DNA of 39,568 nt from Limimaricola cinnabarinus LL-001 (GCF_000466965.1 NZ_BATB01000033.1:1-39568); one strand, 5' to 3'; positions 27,716 through 37,391 are shown, counted from the stretch's first letter. The notes: generated by a model from the sequence alone, not told the origin. Numbers and translations: made by a program.

Positions 27716-28211
27716 CAGTAGTTGACGGTCACCGAGATGGTGTCGCTGTAAGTTCCGGCAGAATATTGTCCGGCGGGAACGCGCCCATAGATCTGGAACA
27801 GCTGTGGTGCCGTGGCCAGGATCGAGCCCGAAAACAGGGCATCGCTGATCGAGAGAGGCGCGGTGCGTGCGGCGTTCGAGTAGATCTCATAGGGGACATG
27901 GGTTCCGGCGTCGCTTTTCATCCGCCGCTGGCCCGAAATCGCGAAAGTGCCGCCGTCGAGAAAGACCGACATCGCGGACTTGTCGGCCGAACAGATGATG
28001 GAGACGGTGCCCGCCGCCGCCTCCTCGGTCGCGCGCCGACCTTGAGCAGGGAGAAGTCGAGCGGCGTGACCTCCACCGAACAGGTGTCCGCAACGGTGGC
28101 GGTCACGTTCAGCTTGGCCGTCTCGATGGCCGCGCTCGCGGTCCCCGGGCCAAGTGCCGCCGCCGTCACGCAGCCGATAAGTTGTACGAGACGCTGAGCG
28201 AACGGTTTCAT
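27715..28211 (-). CDS. Spore coat U-domain major fimbrial subunit (frameshifted)
   Basis: The reconstructed protein is about 165 aa with signal peptide MKPFAQRLVQLIGCVTAAAL and one SCPU domain. It starts NVTATVADTCSVEVTPLDFS and, after the break, continues with GTVSIICSADKSAMSVFLDG and ends TYSDTISVTVNY, the beta-strand used for polymerisation. The frame is lost near 28034, where one G or C is missing before GCGACCGAGGAGGCG. The start follows GGGAGGG. As first gene of the operon and a single-domain subunit it is the likely pilus rod subunit (CsuA/B-like). Confidence 0.78.
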
Positions 28212-28551
28212 TCTGGCCCTCCCACATGCTTTGGCACACGTATAGGTATATATGCGAAAGTATTGGTAACAGTCCCTGAGTTGAGTGGCGCTCAACTGGC
28301 TTTCACCTGTCGCCTTTCGGCCACAGCCTCGCTCTGCCTCGGACTGGTGATGGTCGCTCCGATCCTACGCAGTGCCCCTGTCTGCGGCCCTGCCTACCTT
28401 TGCAGACCCGTCAGCCATGCCGCAAATCATGCGGTGAGCCGTGCCGAGAGCCTTCGGCGATCTGGCGGCAAGGGTCACCGCCCTCGATCAACGAAAGCCC
28501 GACTGCCGAAGGGCGGGACGCAACATCGCGGTGGAAAGCGTTCTTTCCGAT
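28212..28551. promoter_or_regulatory. Upstream region of the fimbrial operon with an inverted repeat
   Basis: No gene is seen in these 340 bp. Next to the pilin start is a short AT-rich stretch around 28238-28265, a plausible promoter for the minus strand. A perfect 7-bp inverted repeat, AGTTGAG-TGGCG-CTCAACT, lies at 28279-28297, about 70 bp upstream of the pilin ATG, where an activator or repressor could bind. A weaker repeat CCGCA-AATCA-TGCGG lies at 28420-28434. Confidence 0.4.
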
Positions 28552-29529
28552 CTAGGCCACGGCCATGACCGGACCGTCGAGCAGCCGCATCAGCGCCCCG
28601 AAATACCCGTCGGACCGGGCCGGTAGTGTCGGGTCCGAGGTGATCGCGACGGCGAGATCGCGGCCCGGATGCGCCGCGATGATCTGACCGCCATAGCCGC
28701 GCCCGAGCACGTAGCCGGAGGGCGACAGGAACCAGCCATAGCCATAGGACAGCCCCGACCACGGCGAACGGGCCCGAGGCTCGGTCGAGGCGGCGATCCA
28801 GTCTCGCGGCACGACCTGTTCCCCGGCAAAGCGCCCCCCGTCGCGCAGGAGCGTGGCGATCTTGAGCATGTCCCGCGGGCGCAAAGCCATTTCGTTGCCG
28901 CCCAGGTAGTACCCTTGGGGGTCGCGGGTCCATGGCGGGATCTCGATGTCGAGAGGTGCGCCCAGACGGTCGCGCGCCTGCGTAAGCAGGTCTTGTCCCG
29001 TCGCTTGGGCAAGGGCCGCGCCGAGGATGTGGGTCGAGCCTGTGGAATAAAGCATCCGTGTGCCGGGTGCCGCGACCATCGGGCGCGTCATCGCATCGGC
29101 CAGCCAGTTGCCGGAACTGATCCAGCCCCCGTAATTGGCCCCCGACGTCCGCTCGAGCCCCGCCCGCAGAGTCACGAGGTCTTCCATGGTGATGTCGGCC
29201 ACACCTTCTGTCGCATTCGCCGGCAGGAGGCTTGGGGCGACTTCGTCCAGCGTGGCGGTCACGGCGGGGATCTCGCCGCGATCGACCGCCACACCGAGCA
29301 GCAGCGCCACGATGCTCTTGGAGCAGGATTTGATGTTCGCAAAACGGTCGAGACCGGGACCCCGGGGCGCTTCGGCAAATACGATGCCATCACCGCGCCG
29401 GACTTGAAGGGAGTGCAGTTGCGGCAGGGCCTGCATGGTGGATCGCAGATCGTCCGACTGTGCGCGAACCACCCACGGCGCGGAGAGCGCGGCGCAGGCG
29501 GTGAAGACGAAGGTGCGGCGCTTGGTCAT
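28552..29529 (-). CDS. Exported serine hydrolase of the beta-lactamase/class C family
   Basis: A 325-aa protein. The N-terminus TKRRTFVFTACAALSAPWVV has an RRxF motif like a Tat signal. The catalytic S-x-x-K is Ser68-Cys-Ser-Lys71 in IKSCSKSIVALLLG. A YSTG motif near mid-protein fills the usual Tyr position, and GYGGQIIAAHPG takes the place of the KTG box. This is the COG1680 type of esterase/peptidase rather than a resistance beta-lactamase. The substrate is unknown. Its stop leaves 340 bp to the fimbrial operon and it is about 220 bp from the catalase gene; no operon partner is evident. Confidence 0.8.
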   Translation of the reverse strand: MTKRRTFVFTACAALSAPWVVRAQSDDLRSTMQALPQLHSLQVRRGDGIVFAEAPRGPGLDRFANIKSCSKSIVALLLGVAVDRGEIPAVTATLDEVAPSLLPANATEGVADITMEDLVTLRAGLERTSGANYGGWISSGNWLADAMTRPMVAAPGTRMLYSTGSTHILGAALAQATGQDLLTQARDRLGAPLDIEIPPWTRDPQGYYLGGNEMALRPRDMLKIATLLRDGGRFAGEQVVPRDWIAASTEPRARSPWSGLSYGYGWFLSPSGYVLGRGYGGQIIAAHPGRDLAVAITSDPTLPARSDGYFGALMRLLDGPVMAVA

Positions 29530-29714
29530 GCGCCAATATCTTCAAGCGGTCGGCGCGGCTGTCCAGCTTTGCGCGGTCACAACACTGTGGGGTGGCATCG
29601 CGCTTATGGCAGTCGGTGTTACCCCCCTCCGCCATTTTGCGCGTGTCCGTGTCCGAAGCATCCGAGCGCCGAACCGAAGCCCGGCTCGAGCAAATAGGCT
29701 TGCCCGGAGCAGGA

Positions 29715-29732
29715 CGGGGCCGAAAGACCCCG
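29715..29732 (-). terminator. Weak hairpin downstream of the catalase gene
   Basis: CGGGG (29715-29719) and CCCCG (29728-29732) form a five-base-pair stem over an eight-base loop just after the catalase stop on the minus strand. There is no T-run and the stem is short, so this is only a possible terminator. Confidence 0.3.
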
Positions 29733-29748
29733 CCCGGTAGGGTCGCGT

Positions 29749-31281
29749 CTATTCGGCCGCTTCCTTGCCACCGATGCTCTCGGCTGATGCGAGGCCCGGC
29801 GCATCGGAGGCCCCGCCCAGCTTATCGCGCACCCCGGCCTCGATCTTGTCACCGGTCTCGCGGTCGATGTTCCGCCAGTATTCGAAGGCGCGCAGAAGCA
29901 CCTTTTCGCTGACCCCGTCGCACAGATGCCCGACGACGTTCATCACCAGACGACCCCGCGCGGCATCATCCATCACCTCACGCACCAGCTTGCCAGCCTG
30001 GCTCCAATCGTCGTCATCCTTGCGCAGGGTATAGGCCTGGCGCACCATATCGCCATCGGCGTGCCACAGGCCGGCCTCGCCACGTGGATCGGGTTGGGCG
30101 GCGGGACCTCCGTAGGAATTGGGCGCGTAGACCGGGTCCGAGACATTCTCGGTCCGTCCGGCGCCATCCTTGGAATAGCTGTGAACGGGGCTTTGGGCCT
30201 TGTTCACCGGGATATGCTTGTAGTTCACGCCGAGCCGGGCGCGGTGCGCGTCGGCGTAGGAAAAGCCGCGCGCCAGCAGCATCTTGTCCGGCGACAGCCC
30301 GACACCCGGCACCATGTTGTTCGGCTCGAACGCCGCCTGCTCGATCTGGGTATGAAAGTCCGTCGGGTTACGGTCGAGGGTCAGTTTGCCGACCTCGATC
30401 AGCGGGTAATCCGAATGCGGCCAGACCTTGGTCAGGTCGAAGGGATTGATGTTGTAGGTCTTGGCGTCCTCATAGGGCATGATCTGCCATTTCAGCGTCC
30501 AGCTGGGGTGATCGCCCGCCTGGATCGCGTTGAACAGATCGCGGCGGTGGTAGTCGCCGTCGCTCCCGGCCAGCTTGTCGGCCTCGTCCTGGCTCAGATA
30601 GGCGTTTCCATCCCCCTGGTCGGTGTGGAAATGAAACTTCACCCAGAATTTCTCGCCCTCGGCGTTCACCAGCGAATAGGTATGGCTCGAATAGCCGTTC
30701 ATTTCGCGCCAGCTCTTGGGGATGCCCCGATCCCCCATGAGATAGGCGACCTGATGCGCGCTTTCGGGCGACAGGGTCCAGAAATCCCACTGCATGTCGT
30801 GATCGCGCATGTCGTTGTCGGCGCGGCGCTTCTGGCTGCGGATGAAGTGCTGGAACTTCAACGGGTCACGGATGAAGAAGACCGGCGTGTTGTTTCCGAC
30901 CATGTCGAAATTGCCGTCATCGGTATACATCTTGACCGAAAAACCGCGCGGGTCGCGCCATGTGTCGGGGCTGCCACGCTCGCCTGCGACGGTCGAAAAG
31001 CGCATCAGCACGTCGCATGTCGCAGCGGGCTGGAAGATGCCGGCCTTGGTATAGCGCGAAACGTCCTGCGTGGTCTCGAACCGCCCGAAGGCACCGGCGC
31101 CCTTCGCATGGGGCTGACGCTCCGGGATGCGTTCCCGGTTGAAATTTGCCATCTGCTCGAGAAGGTAGTGGTCGTGCAGGACGATCGGTCCGTCCGGCCC
31201 CACGGTAAGCGAATGTTCGTCGCTCTGTACGCGGATGCCTGCATCTGTCGTGGTCGGAGGACCGTCTTTTCCGCGTGTCAT
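29749..31281 (-). CDS. Monofunctional haem catalase
   Basis: A 510-aa catalase. The distal His58 is in [14 protein letters not shown] and the distal Asn in [16 protein letters not shown]. The proximal haem-ligand Tyr is in [34 protein letters not shown] matches the family signature. It converts hydrogen peroxide to water and oxygen in the cytoplasm and is of the small-subunit type. Two starts are close together; 31281 is preferred because GGAG stands upstream of it, while the ATG at 31296 lacks a good site. A TATACT on the minus strand (31354-31349) could be its -10. A GGGGA-TGT-TCCCC dyad near 31328-31339 lies in the leader. Confidence 0.9.
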   Translation of the reverse strand: MTRGKDGPPTTTDAGIRVQSDEHSLTVGPDGPIVLHDHYLLEQMANFNRERIPERQPHAKGAGAFGRFETTQDVSRYTKAGIFQPAATCDVLMRFSTVAGERGSPDTWRDPRGFSVKMYTDDGNFDMVGNNTPVFFIRDPLKFQHFIRSQKRRADNDMRDHDMQWDFWTLSPESAHQVAYLMGDRGIPKSWREMNGYSSHTYSLVNAEGEKFWVKFHFHTDQGDGNAYLSQDEADKLAGSDGDYHRRDLFNAIQAGDHPSWTLKWQIMPYEDAKTYNINPFDLTKVWPHSDYPLIEVGKLTLDRNPTDFHTQIEQAAFEPNNMVPGVGLSPDKMLLARGFSYADAHRARLGVNYKHIPVNKAQSPVHSYSKDGAGRTENVSDPVYAPNSYGGPAAQPDPRGEAGLWHADGDMVRQAYTLRKDDDDWSQAGKLVREVMDDAARGRLVMNVVGHLCDGVSEKVLLRAFEYWRNIDRETGDKIEAGVRDKLGGASDAPGLASAESIGGKEAAE

Positions 31282-31521
31282 CGTTTCACTCTCCATGATT
31301 TGTCCGGGGGACAAGCGATCCCTGTGGGGGATGTTCCCCATGGTCGATAGTATAACACGCTCCACCGAGCGGCCCATGTCGGGATATGGCCAAGCGATCC
31401 TCTCTCAGGCGCCCCGCTCCGGCCATGACGCCGAGGGGAGACCTCTCGCACCCGCAAGGCGCATGGCAAGAATGGTGGCCGCCACTCCATGGCAGATAGG
31501 CCGCAATGAAGCCCGAACCTC

Positions 31522-31556
31522 TTGACTGCCATGCCATCTGACACGATATAATGGCA
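31522..31556 (+). promoter_or_regulatory. Promoter with overlapping inverted repeat for the toxin-antitoxin operon
   Basis: TTGACT (31522-31527) and a consensus TATAAT (31547-31552) are 19 bp apart, a little wide. The inverted repeat TGCCAT (31532-31537) and ATGGCA (31551-31556), 13 bp apart, straddles the -10. It would let the antitoxin block RNA polymerase, the common autoregulation of such operons. TGCCAT also occurs at 31527-31532. Confidence 0.5.
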
Positions 31557-31574
31557 ACATATATGGAGTTGGCC

Positions 31575-31925
31575 ATGTTCATCGAGATCTCCGCCCATGA
31601 CGGGCAATTCGCCCCCGGCCGCATCGCAGAGGCGCTGCGAACCACCAAGGACGAGGTGGCGCGGACCGTCGGCCTTGGCCGGGATGCCATCATGCGCGCG
31701 GATCGGGTGGCCAGCCCGAAAACCCAGAAGCGTTTGCGCGAGATGGTCGAGATCGTGAACCGGCTCGAGCCGCGCTTCGGCTCGCCGCTGATCGCATATG
31801 CCTGGTATCGGTCCGAGCCCCTGCCGGGGTTCGGGGGGATGACGGCCATGCAGCTCGTGCGGGAAGGGCATGCGGACGAAGTCATGGATTATATCGACGC
31901 GGTCGATTCCGGCATTCACGCCTGA
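31575..31925 (+). CDS. Xre/MbcA/ParS-type antitoxin (DUF2384)
   Basis: A 116-aa protein with an N-terminal helix-turn-helix-like part (APGRIAEALRTTKDEVARTV) and the C-terminal toxin-binding DUF2384 domain (RFGSPLIAYAWYRSEPLPGF, VMDYIDAVDSG). The start at 31575 is chosen because GGAG lies six bases before it; upstream in-frame ATGs would overlap or precede the transcription start predicted from the promoter. The stop is two bases before the RES-domain gene, the usual antitoxin-first order. It should neutralise the RES toxin and repress its own promoter. Confidence 0.85.
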   Translation: MFIEISAHDGQFAPGRIAEALRTTKDEVARTVGLGRDAIMRADRVASPKTQKRLREMVEIVNRLEPRFGSPLIAYAWYRSEPLPGFGGMTAMQLVREGHADEVMDYIDAVDSGIHA

Positions 31926-31927
31926 AC

Positions 31928-32421
31928 ATGCGCTTTCAGGGCATTCTGTATCGCGCCCTGAATCCGATGAGGGCGCGCGAGCCGCTCTCTGGCGAAGGCG
32001 CGCGCTTGTATGGCGGGCGGTTCAATCCACGCGGCACGCCTGCGCTCTACACCTCGATGTCGGTGCTCACCGCCATACGCGAGGCGAACCAGGCCGGATC
32101 TCTGCAGCCGACGACCCTGATCTCCCTAGAGGCCGAGTTGGACCCGATCTTCGATGCGGAGGATCCTGCCGAACTCGCGGCCAAGGGGATCGACCATGCC
32201 CTGCTGGGGCAGGGCGACTGGCGCTTGCAGATGCGGCGGAGCGGCACGAGCGCGGGGCAGGACTTCGTGCTGCGCCTCATTGCGGAAGGCTATCACGGAT
32301 GCGCGTCCGAAGCTTCGCCAAAGGCGCGGGCAGTGCCGATCTGAACATGGTCTTGTGGAAATGGGGGCCGCGACCTCCCGTACGTGTGAGCCTCATCGAT
32401 GACGACGGCCGCCTCGCCTGA
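31928..32421 (+). CDS. RES-domain toxin (frameshifted before the conserved serine)
   Basis: The reconstructed protein is about 164 aa. RES motifs seen are GARLYGGRFNPRGTPALYTS (Arg), LTAIREAN (Glu) and, beyond the break, RSFAKGAGSADLNMVLW (Ser). RES toxins of the MbcT type degrade NAD. The frame as written stops at 32344 because a G is missing at 32297-32298; CACGGGATGCGC restores YHGMRVRSFAKGA and carries on to 32421. If the break is real the toxin would be inactive, lacking the conserved Ser and the C-terminal strand. Given similar breaks throughout the window I lean to a sequence error. Confidence 0.8.
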
Positions 32422-32902
32422 GCTGCCCGGTTCCGCATCTTGGCGTCCATCCAGTGTCACTCGCAACAGCGGGTTGTCCTCAGGCATCCGGAGAGTCTCC
32501 GGCTCATGCTTGTGATTGGTCGGTTCGATCTTAGAGCATGACAGGTTGCTGGCTCCGGCATCGCCGCATCCCATTGCAAAGGCATGATAATTCCTAGAAA
32601 ACGCGCGGCTATCAATGCCCGATGTCGCGGGCACCATGATCCGCGCCGGCAAGGATGGTCGGGCACAGGATTGGACGCAGCTTCCGCTTCGGGCTGACGA
32701 GTTCGTTCCGGGCTCGAACCTCGCGGTGTCATGGCGCCCCGCGCGGGCGTCAGCTGCGTCGCCCCGGATCGCTGCATTCGTCACGCCGGTCCGTTCCGAT
32801 TTTACCGATGAATTTGCCGCCGAAGCGGTGAACTATGCAATGGACCCCCGGCGCGGCCGTGCCGTAGCGTCACGACCAGACACCGTTCCAAAAGGTACCC
32901 CC
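32422..32902. other. 480-bp region without a clear gene
   Basis: Between the toxin gene and the dehydrogenase start. Open frames exist on both strands but lack ribosome-binding sites, family resemblance or sensible composition. The part around 32500-32600 is less GC-rich than neighbouring genes and may hold the promoter of the dehydrogenase. I see no repeat, hairpin or RNA gene that I can support. Confidence 0.45.
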
Positions 32903-33904
32903 ATGAAAGTCGCACTCTTCGGCGCAGGCCGTATCGGCAAGGTCCATGCCGCCTCGATCAAGATGGACCCGCGTTGCGAGTTGGTCGCCGTCACCGATGT
33001 GATGACCGAAGCGGCCGAGGCGCTGGCGCACGAGCACGGCATCGCAGCGCGCCGCGCCGACGAGATCCTCGCCGACCCAAGCATCGACGCCATCCTGATC
33101 GCGTCGTCAACCAATACCCACGCCGACCTGATCGAGGCGGGGGCGAAGGTCGGCAAGGCGATCTTCTGCGAAAAGCCGATTGACCTCGACTTGAAGCGCG
33201 CGCTCGAGATCGGGCGCATCGCCAATACGCATGACAAGCCGATGATGATGGGCTTCAACCGGCGCTTCGACCCGAACTTCGCCGCCGTGAAGGCCGCGCT
33301 GGAGGCGGGCGAGGTCGGCAAGGGCGAGCTTCTGGCCGTGACTTCCTACGACCCTGCCCCGCCGCCGGTGAGCTACATCAAGGTGTCGGGCGGGCTCTAC
33401 CGCGACATGATGATCCACGACTTCGACATGTGCGCCTTCCTCTTCGGCATGCCCAAGTCGGTGATGGCGCATGGCTCCTGCCTCGTGGACCCCGAGATCG
33501 GCGCCGCGGGCGACATCGACACCGCCGTCGTGGTGCTGACCTACGAGGACGGCCGCATCGCCACGATCCGCAACTCGCGCCGCGCGCCCTACGGCTACGA
33601 CCAGCGGGTCGAGCTCTTAGGCTCGGAGGGCACGCTCGAGGCGCGCAACGAAATCGAGAACACGGTGGTGAAGTCGACCGCCGTCGGCACCGTCTCGGCC
33701 AAGCCGGTCTTCTTCTTTCTCGAACGCTACATGCGCGCCTACGCGATCGAATGGTCCGCCTTCGTCGATGCCTGCGTCGAGGGCAAGCCGGTGCCAGCCA
33801 CGGTGCAGGACGGAGTGAACGCGCTGGCGCTCGCCGAGGCCGCGAACCTGTCGTTCCGCGAAGGCCGGCCGATCGAGATCACCTCGGCGATGACGGGGGC
33901 CTGA
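32903..33904 (+). CDS. iolG: Gfo/Idh/MocA-family dehydrogenase, inositol 2-dehydrogenase-like
   Basis: A 333-aa NAD(P)-dependent oxidoreductase. The Rossmann loop is GAGRIG (residues 7-12), the family Glu-Lys-Pro is at residues 90-92 in FCEKPIDL, and catalytic-region residues lie in YRDMMIHDFDMCAFLFG. GFNRRFDPNFAAVK and RNSRRAPYGYDQRVE are typical of bacterial inositol 2-dehydrogenases (myo-inositol to scyllo-inosose). The start at 32903 follows AAAGG, and the protein begins directly with the Rossmann strand. No other inositol genes are in view, and it stands next to a sugar ABC cluster, so another polyol or sugar (for example a galactoside-derived one) is possible. Confidence 0.8.
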   Translation: MKVALFGAGRIGKVHAASIKMDPRCELVAVTDVMTEAAEALAHEHGIAARRADEILADPSIDAILIASSTNTHADLIEAGAKVGKAIFCEKPIDLDLKRALEIGRIANTHDKPMMMGFNRRFDPNFAAVKAALEAGEVGKGELLAVTSYDPAPPPVSYIKVSGGLYRDMMIHDFDMCAFLFGMPKSVMAHGSCLVDPEIGAAGDIDTAVVVLTYEDGRIATIRNSRRAPYGYDQRVELLGSEGTLEARNEIENTVVKSTAVGTVSAKPVFFFLERYMRAYAIEWSAFVDACVEGKPVPATVQDGVNALALAEAANLSFREGRPIEITSAMTGA

Positions 33905-34015
33905 GCCGAGGGTTTTACCTATGCCGCCTGCGCCGAGATGCCAAGACGCGACCGTCTCATCGAGGAGCGCTGCACGCAGCTTCACAAAAAAGCGGCATCC
34001 AAGCCTGTGGAGCAA

Positions 34016-34058
34016 CGCCGGAAAGCCGGTTCTGACGAAAGTCGATGGCTTTCCGGCG
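34016..34058. terminator. 12-bp stem-loop between convergent genes
   Basis: CGCCGGAAAGCC (34016-34027) pairs perfectly with GGCTTTCCGGCG (34047-34058) around a 19-base loop. It sits between the dehydrogenase stop (33904) and the convergent ATPase stop (34084). The AAAG/CTTT inner part gives a weak U content. A bidirectional terminator or mRNA end-protecting structure is likely. Confidence 0.55.
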
Positions 34059-34083
34059 CCCCCGGAATCCGGACAGGCTGGCG

Positions 34084-35145
34084 TCAGCGCAGCCGCCGCT
34101 CGGTGCTCGCGTCGAAAAGCATCACGCGGGATGCGTCGACGCGCAGCCCCACCCGGTCGTTGGGACGCGGCGCGGGATCGTCCTCGCGCAGCTCCACCAC
34201 CAGCCGGTCGCCGGTCGCCGCCACGAGATAGGCGTAGGAGACGCCCCCCAACCGCTCGACCAGATCGACGAGATGGCTCTCGCCCGGTGCCAGAGCGAGG
34301 TGCTGGGGACGGATGCCGACGATCACCTCCGTGCCGACGCCGGGCACCGCCGCCGCCACCTGAAGGGTCTGCGCGCCGAGGCCCGGTGCCAGCACGCCGT
34401 CTTGGGCGGCCGATCCGCCGACGAAGTTCATCGCCGGGGAGCCGATGAAGCCCGCGACGAAGCGGTTGTCGGGGTCGCGGTAGAGATCCATCGGCGCGCC
34501 GACCTGCTCGATATGCCCGGCGCGCAGCACGACGATCTTGTCGGCCAGCGTCATCGCCTCGACCTGATCGTGGGTGACATAGATCATCGTCGCGCCGATC
34601 TCCTTGTGCAGGCGCGCGATCTCGACCCGCATGTCGACCCGAAGCTCGGCGTCGAGGTTCGACAAGGGCTCGTCGAAGAGAAACACCTCCGGCCCGCGCA
34701 CGATGGCCCGGCCGATGGCGACGCGCTGACGCTGACCGCCCGAGAGCGCCTTGGGCTTGCGCTTGAGATAATCGTCGAGCTTGAGGATACGGCTCGCCTC
34801 GCGGACCTTCTCCTTGACCTCGGCCTTGGCATGGCCGGTCATCTTCAGCCCGAAGCCCATGTTTTCCTCGACCGACATGTGCGGATAGAGCGCATAGGTC
34901 TGGAACACCATCGCCACGCCCCGGTCGGCCGGATCGGCGCGGGTCACGTCGCTCTCGCCGATGCGGATCTCGCCCGAGCTGGTCTCCTCCAGACCCGCGA
35001 TCATGCGCAGCAGCGTGGACTTGCCGCAGCCCGAGGGACCCACGAAGACCACGAATTCGCCATCGGCGATATCGAGATCGACGCCGTGGATCACCTCCAC
35101 CTCGCCATAGCGCTTCACCAGCTTGCGCAGGGTGACGTCAGACAT
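34084..35145 (-). CDS. Sugar ABC transporter ATP-binding protein (MalK/UgpC type)
   Basis: A 353-aa ATPase of the CUT1 sugar importer group. It has Walker [10 protein letters not shown] (residues 36-44), [18 protein letters not shown], signature [31 protein letters not shown], the switch His in [10 protein letters not shown] and a C-terminal TOBE/OB regulatory part ([10 protein letters not shown]). The start at 35145 follows GGGAGAG and overlaps the end of the IclR gene by eight bases, so both are one transcription unit. No ATPase gene is seen next to the divergent binding protein and permeases at 36108-39220, so this one probably energises that transporter. Confidence 0.88.
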   Translation of the reverse strand: MSDVTLRKLVKRYGEVEVIHGVDLDIADGEFVVFVGPSGCGKSTLLRMIAGLEETSSGEIRIGESDVTRADPADRGVAMVFQTYALYPHMSVEENMGFGLKMTGHAKAEVKEKVREASRILKLDDYLKRKPKALSGGQRQRVAIGRAIVRGPEVFLFDEPLSNLDAELRVDMRVEIARLHKEIGATMIYVTHDQVEAMTLADKIVVLRAGHIEQVGAPMDLYRDPDNRFVAGFIGSPAMNFVGGSAAQDGVLAPGLGAQTLQVAAAVPGVGTEVIVGIRPQHLALAPGESHLVDLVERLGGVSYAYLVAATGDRLVVELREDDPAPRPNDRVGLRVDASRVMLFDASTERRLR

Positions 35146-35965
35146 TGCTCTCTCCCTTGTCGCGGGCCTGCCCCTGATCGGGGAATCGCCACGCCTCCGT
35201 GTCCTTCGATATCCGTCCCGCCGCCTCGCGCAGCAGCGGCACCATGGTCTCAAGCTCGTCCAGTGTCTTGCGCGCGGTCACCGAGGTGACCGAGAGCGCG
35301 CCGATCACCCGGTCTCGCGCCGACAGGATCGGCATCGCCACGCAGATGATGCCCGGCTCGTGCTCCTCGCGGTCGAAGGCGTAGCCGCGCTTGCGGATCT
35401 CGGCCAACTCGGCGCGCAGGCTCTCCGCGTCGGTGAGCGTGTGCGGCGTGAAGCGGTAGAAGCTTTGCAGCGCTACCGCCCGGTCGAGCGCCACCGCATC
35501 CAGAAACGCCAGCATCGCCTTGCCGACGCCGGTGCAATGCGCGGGCCCCACTTTGCCCGCCTGGCTGAACATCTCGATCGGGCGCGAGGGCACCCGCTTG
35601 TCGACATAGAGCACCTGGCCTGCGTCGAGCTGCGCCAGATGCACCGTCTCACCCGCCTGCACCGCAAGGCGCGCCAGATGCGGCCGCGCCACCGGAGCGA
35701 GCGACGCCTGCTCCCATGCGGCATGGGCCAGCCGCATCAGCCGCAGCCCCGGCGCATAGGTCTGCCGCTCGGGATCGAAGGCGAGAAGCCCCTGATTCGT
35801 GAGGGTCTGCAGCAGCCGGTACAGCGTCGCCTTGGGATAATCCGATCCTTCGCGCAGCTCGTTGAAGCGCACGGGGCGCTCGAACCCCGCCACGAGGTCG
35901 AGCACCGTCACCGCCTTGCCGATGGTCCCGTCGCCTGCCTGCTGTTCGCGTCGCTGCGCCGTCAT
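35138..35965 (-). CDS. IclR-family transcriptional regulator
   Basis: A 275-aa regulator starting [20 protein letters not shown] after GGAGGAGG. The N-terminal winged helix contains [20 protein letters not shown] and [19 protein letters not shown]. The C-terminal IclR effector domain contains [33 protein letters not shown] and [16 protein letters not shown]. It is divergent from the sugar-binding protein gene and co-transcribed with the ATPase, so it is the likely regulator of the whole sugar cluster. An upstream TTG at 36055 would lengthen it by 30 residues without a good site. Confidence 0.85.
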   Translation of the reverse strand: MTAQRREQQAGDGTIGKAVTVLDLVAGFERPVRFNELREGSDYPKATLYRLLQTLTNQGLLAFDPERQTYAPGLRLMRLAHAAWEQASLAPVARPHLARLAVQAGETVHLAQLDAGQVLYVDKRVPSRPIEMFSQAGKVGPAHCTGVGKAMLAFLDAVALDRAVALQSFYRFTPHTLTDAESLRAELAEIRKRGYAFDREEHEPGIICVAMPILSARDRVIGALSVTSVTARKTLDELETMVPLLREAAGRISKDTEAWRFPDQGQARDKGESNV

Positions 35966-36011
35966 GCCGCCTCCTCCGTCACGTCGCAGCGGGCAAATGC
36001 GCGCCTCGACT

Positions 36012-36043
36012 GTTGACAACCATAGGGCAGACCGGCGTATGAT
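36012..36043 (+). promoter_or_regulatory. Candidate promoter of the sugar ABC operon
   Basis: TTGACA (36013-36018) lies inside the 9-bp dyad GTTGACAAC (36012-36020) and is followed, 19 bp on, by TATGAT (36038-36043). It sits in the 142-bp region shared with the divergent IclR gene. A regulator bound at the dyad would cover the -35. The wide spacing suggests dependence on an activator. A GGGGAGG ribosome-binding site precedes the ATG at 36108. Confidence 0.4.
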
Positions 36044-36107
36044 TTCAATATGCAAAACCTAGTCCCAAATAATGAGACAGGCGATGCGTTAGAATGGGGA
36101 GGAAACC

Positions 36108-37373
36108 ATGAAGATTTACCACCGGGCCGCGATTGCCGCGCTGGCCATGTCGACCACGCTGGCCAGCGGCGCCTTTGCCGAAAGTCACGAGATGGCGCTC
36201 TCTGGCGATCTCAAGATCTTTTCGGACATGTCCAACCCCGCGCCGCGCGCGGTGATGGAGGGGATGATCGAGCGATTCGGCGAAATGCACCCGGAGCTGA
36301 ACATCGAGCTGACGGTGATCGACCGCGAAGCCTACAAGACCCAGATCCGCAACTTCCTGTCGGCCAACCCGCCGGACGTGGCGAACTGGTACGCGGGCAA
36401 CCGGATGGCCCCCTATGTGGATGCCGGGCTTTTCGAGGATGTGTCGGACCTCTGGGAGGGGGATCTGAGCGAGCAGCTGGCCTCGACCAAGGGCGCCATG
36501 ACCCTCGACGGCAAGCAGTGGGGCGTGCCCTACACCTACTACCAGTGGGGCGTGTATTACCGGAAGGACCTCTACGAGGAATACGGGCTCGAGGAGCCGA
36601 CCGATTGGGAGACGTTCAAGTCGAACTGCCAGACGCTGCTCGACAACGACATCAAGTGCTTCACCATCGGCACCAAGTTCCTGTGGACCGCCGCCGGCTG
36701 GTTCGACTACCTCAACATGCGCACCAATGGCTTCGACTTCCACATGGCGCTGGCCAATGGCGAGGTCGAGTGGACCGATGAGCGGGTGAAACAGACCTTC
36801 GCCAACTGGCGCGAGCTGATCGACATGGGCGCCTACATCGACAACCACACCGCCTATAGCTGGCAGGAGGCCCTGCCCTTCATGGTCAACGGCGAGGCGG
36901 GCGCCTACCTGATGGGCAACTTCGCCGTCGCGCCGCTGCGCGAAGCGGGGCTCACCGACGAGCAGATCGACTACTACCAGTTCCCGGCGATCAACCCGGA
37001 TGTGGAACTGGCCGAGGACGCGCCGACCGACACCTTCCACATCCCGTCGGGCGCGCAGAACAAGGAGGCGGCCAAGGCCTTCCTGACTTTCGTGGCCTCG
37101 GCCGACAACCAGACCACGATCAACGCGGGCGACGCGCTGGGACAGCTTCCGGTCAACAGCGGCTCCTCGGTCGATGACGACAAGTTCCTGAAGGAAGGCT
37201 TCGAGACGCTGTCGTCCAACAGCCCCGGCGGCGTGGCGCAGTTCTTCGACCGCGACGCGCCGGCCGAGATGGCAAAGGTCGCGATGGAGGGCTTCCAGGA
37301 GTTCATGGTCAAGCCCGACCAGCTCGACCAGATCCTCGACCGGCTCGAGCGCGCGCGCCAGCGGATCTACTGA
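36108..37373 (+). CDS. Sugar ABC transporter extracellular binding protein (CUT1 type)
   Basis: A 421-aa exported protein with signal peptide MKIYHRAAIAALAMSTTLAS (cleavage near AFA-ES) and the family-1 binding fold: LKIFSDMSNPAPRAVMEGMI, DVANWYAGNRMAPYVDAGLF, WGVPYTYYQWGVYYRKDLYE and AYLMGNFAVAPLREAG. Aromatic residues around WGVPYTYYQWGVYY are typical of oligosaccharide-binding sites. It is first in an operon with two permeases and an alpha-galactosidase, so alpha-galactosides such as melibiose or raffinose are the likely ligands (inference from context). Confidence 0.87.
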   Translation: MKIYHRAAIAALAMSTTLASGAFAESHEMALSGDLKIFSDMSNPAPRAVMEGMIERFGEMHPELNIELTVIDREAYKTQIRNFLSANPPDVANWYAGNRMAPYVDAGLFEDVSDLWEGDLSEQLASTKGAMTLDGKQWGVPYTYYQWGVYYRKDLYEEYGLEEPTDWETFKSNCQTLLDNDIKCFTIGTKFLWTAAGWFDYLNMRTNGFDFHMALANGEVEWTDERVKQTFANWRELIDMGAYIDNHTAYSWQEALPFMVNGEAGAYLMGNFAVAPLREAGLTDEQIDYYQFPAINPDVELAEDAPTDTFHIPSGAQNKEAAKAFLTFVASADNQTTINAGDALGQLPVNSGSSVDDDKFLKEGFETLSSNSPGGVAQFFDRDAPAEMAKVAMEGFQEFMVKPDQLDQILDRLERARQRIY

Positions 37374-37391
37374 TCGCACCTGAATGACTGC

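Noticed and set aside
28420..28434. Small inverted repeat CCGCA-AATCA-TGCGG as an operator
   Set aside because: The arms are only five bases in GC-rich DNA and it is far from a start, so chance is a sufficient explanation.
28552..29529. Antibiotic-resistance class C beta-lactamase
   Set aside because: It has the S-x-x-K fold motif but not the KTG box or the full YxN motif of resistance enzymes. It fits the broad esterase/peptidase group.
31575..32421. Recent mobile-element origin of the toxin-antitoxin pair
   Set aside because: No integrase, transposase, terminal repeat, tRNA junction or clear change of base composition is seen around it.
32615..32902. Upstream extension of the dehydrogenase gene to 32615
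   Set aside because: The protein family begins at the Rossmann strand MKVALFGAGRIG. The extension has no resemblance to coding sequence and no ribosome-binding site.
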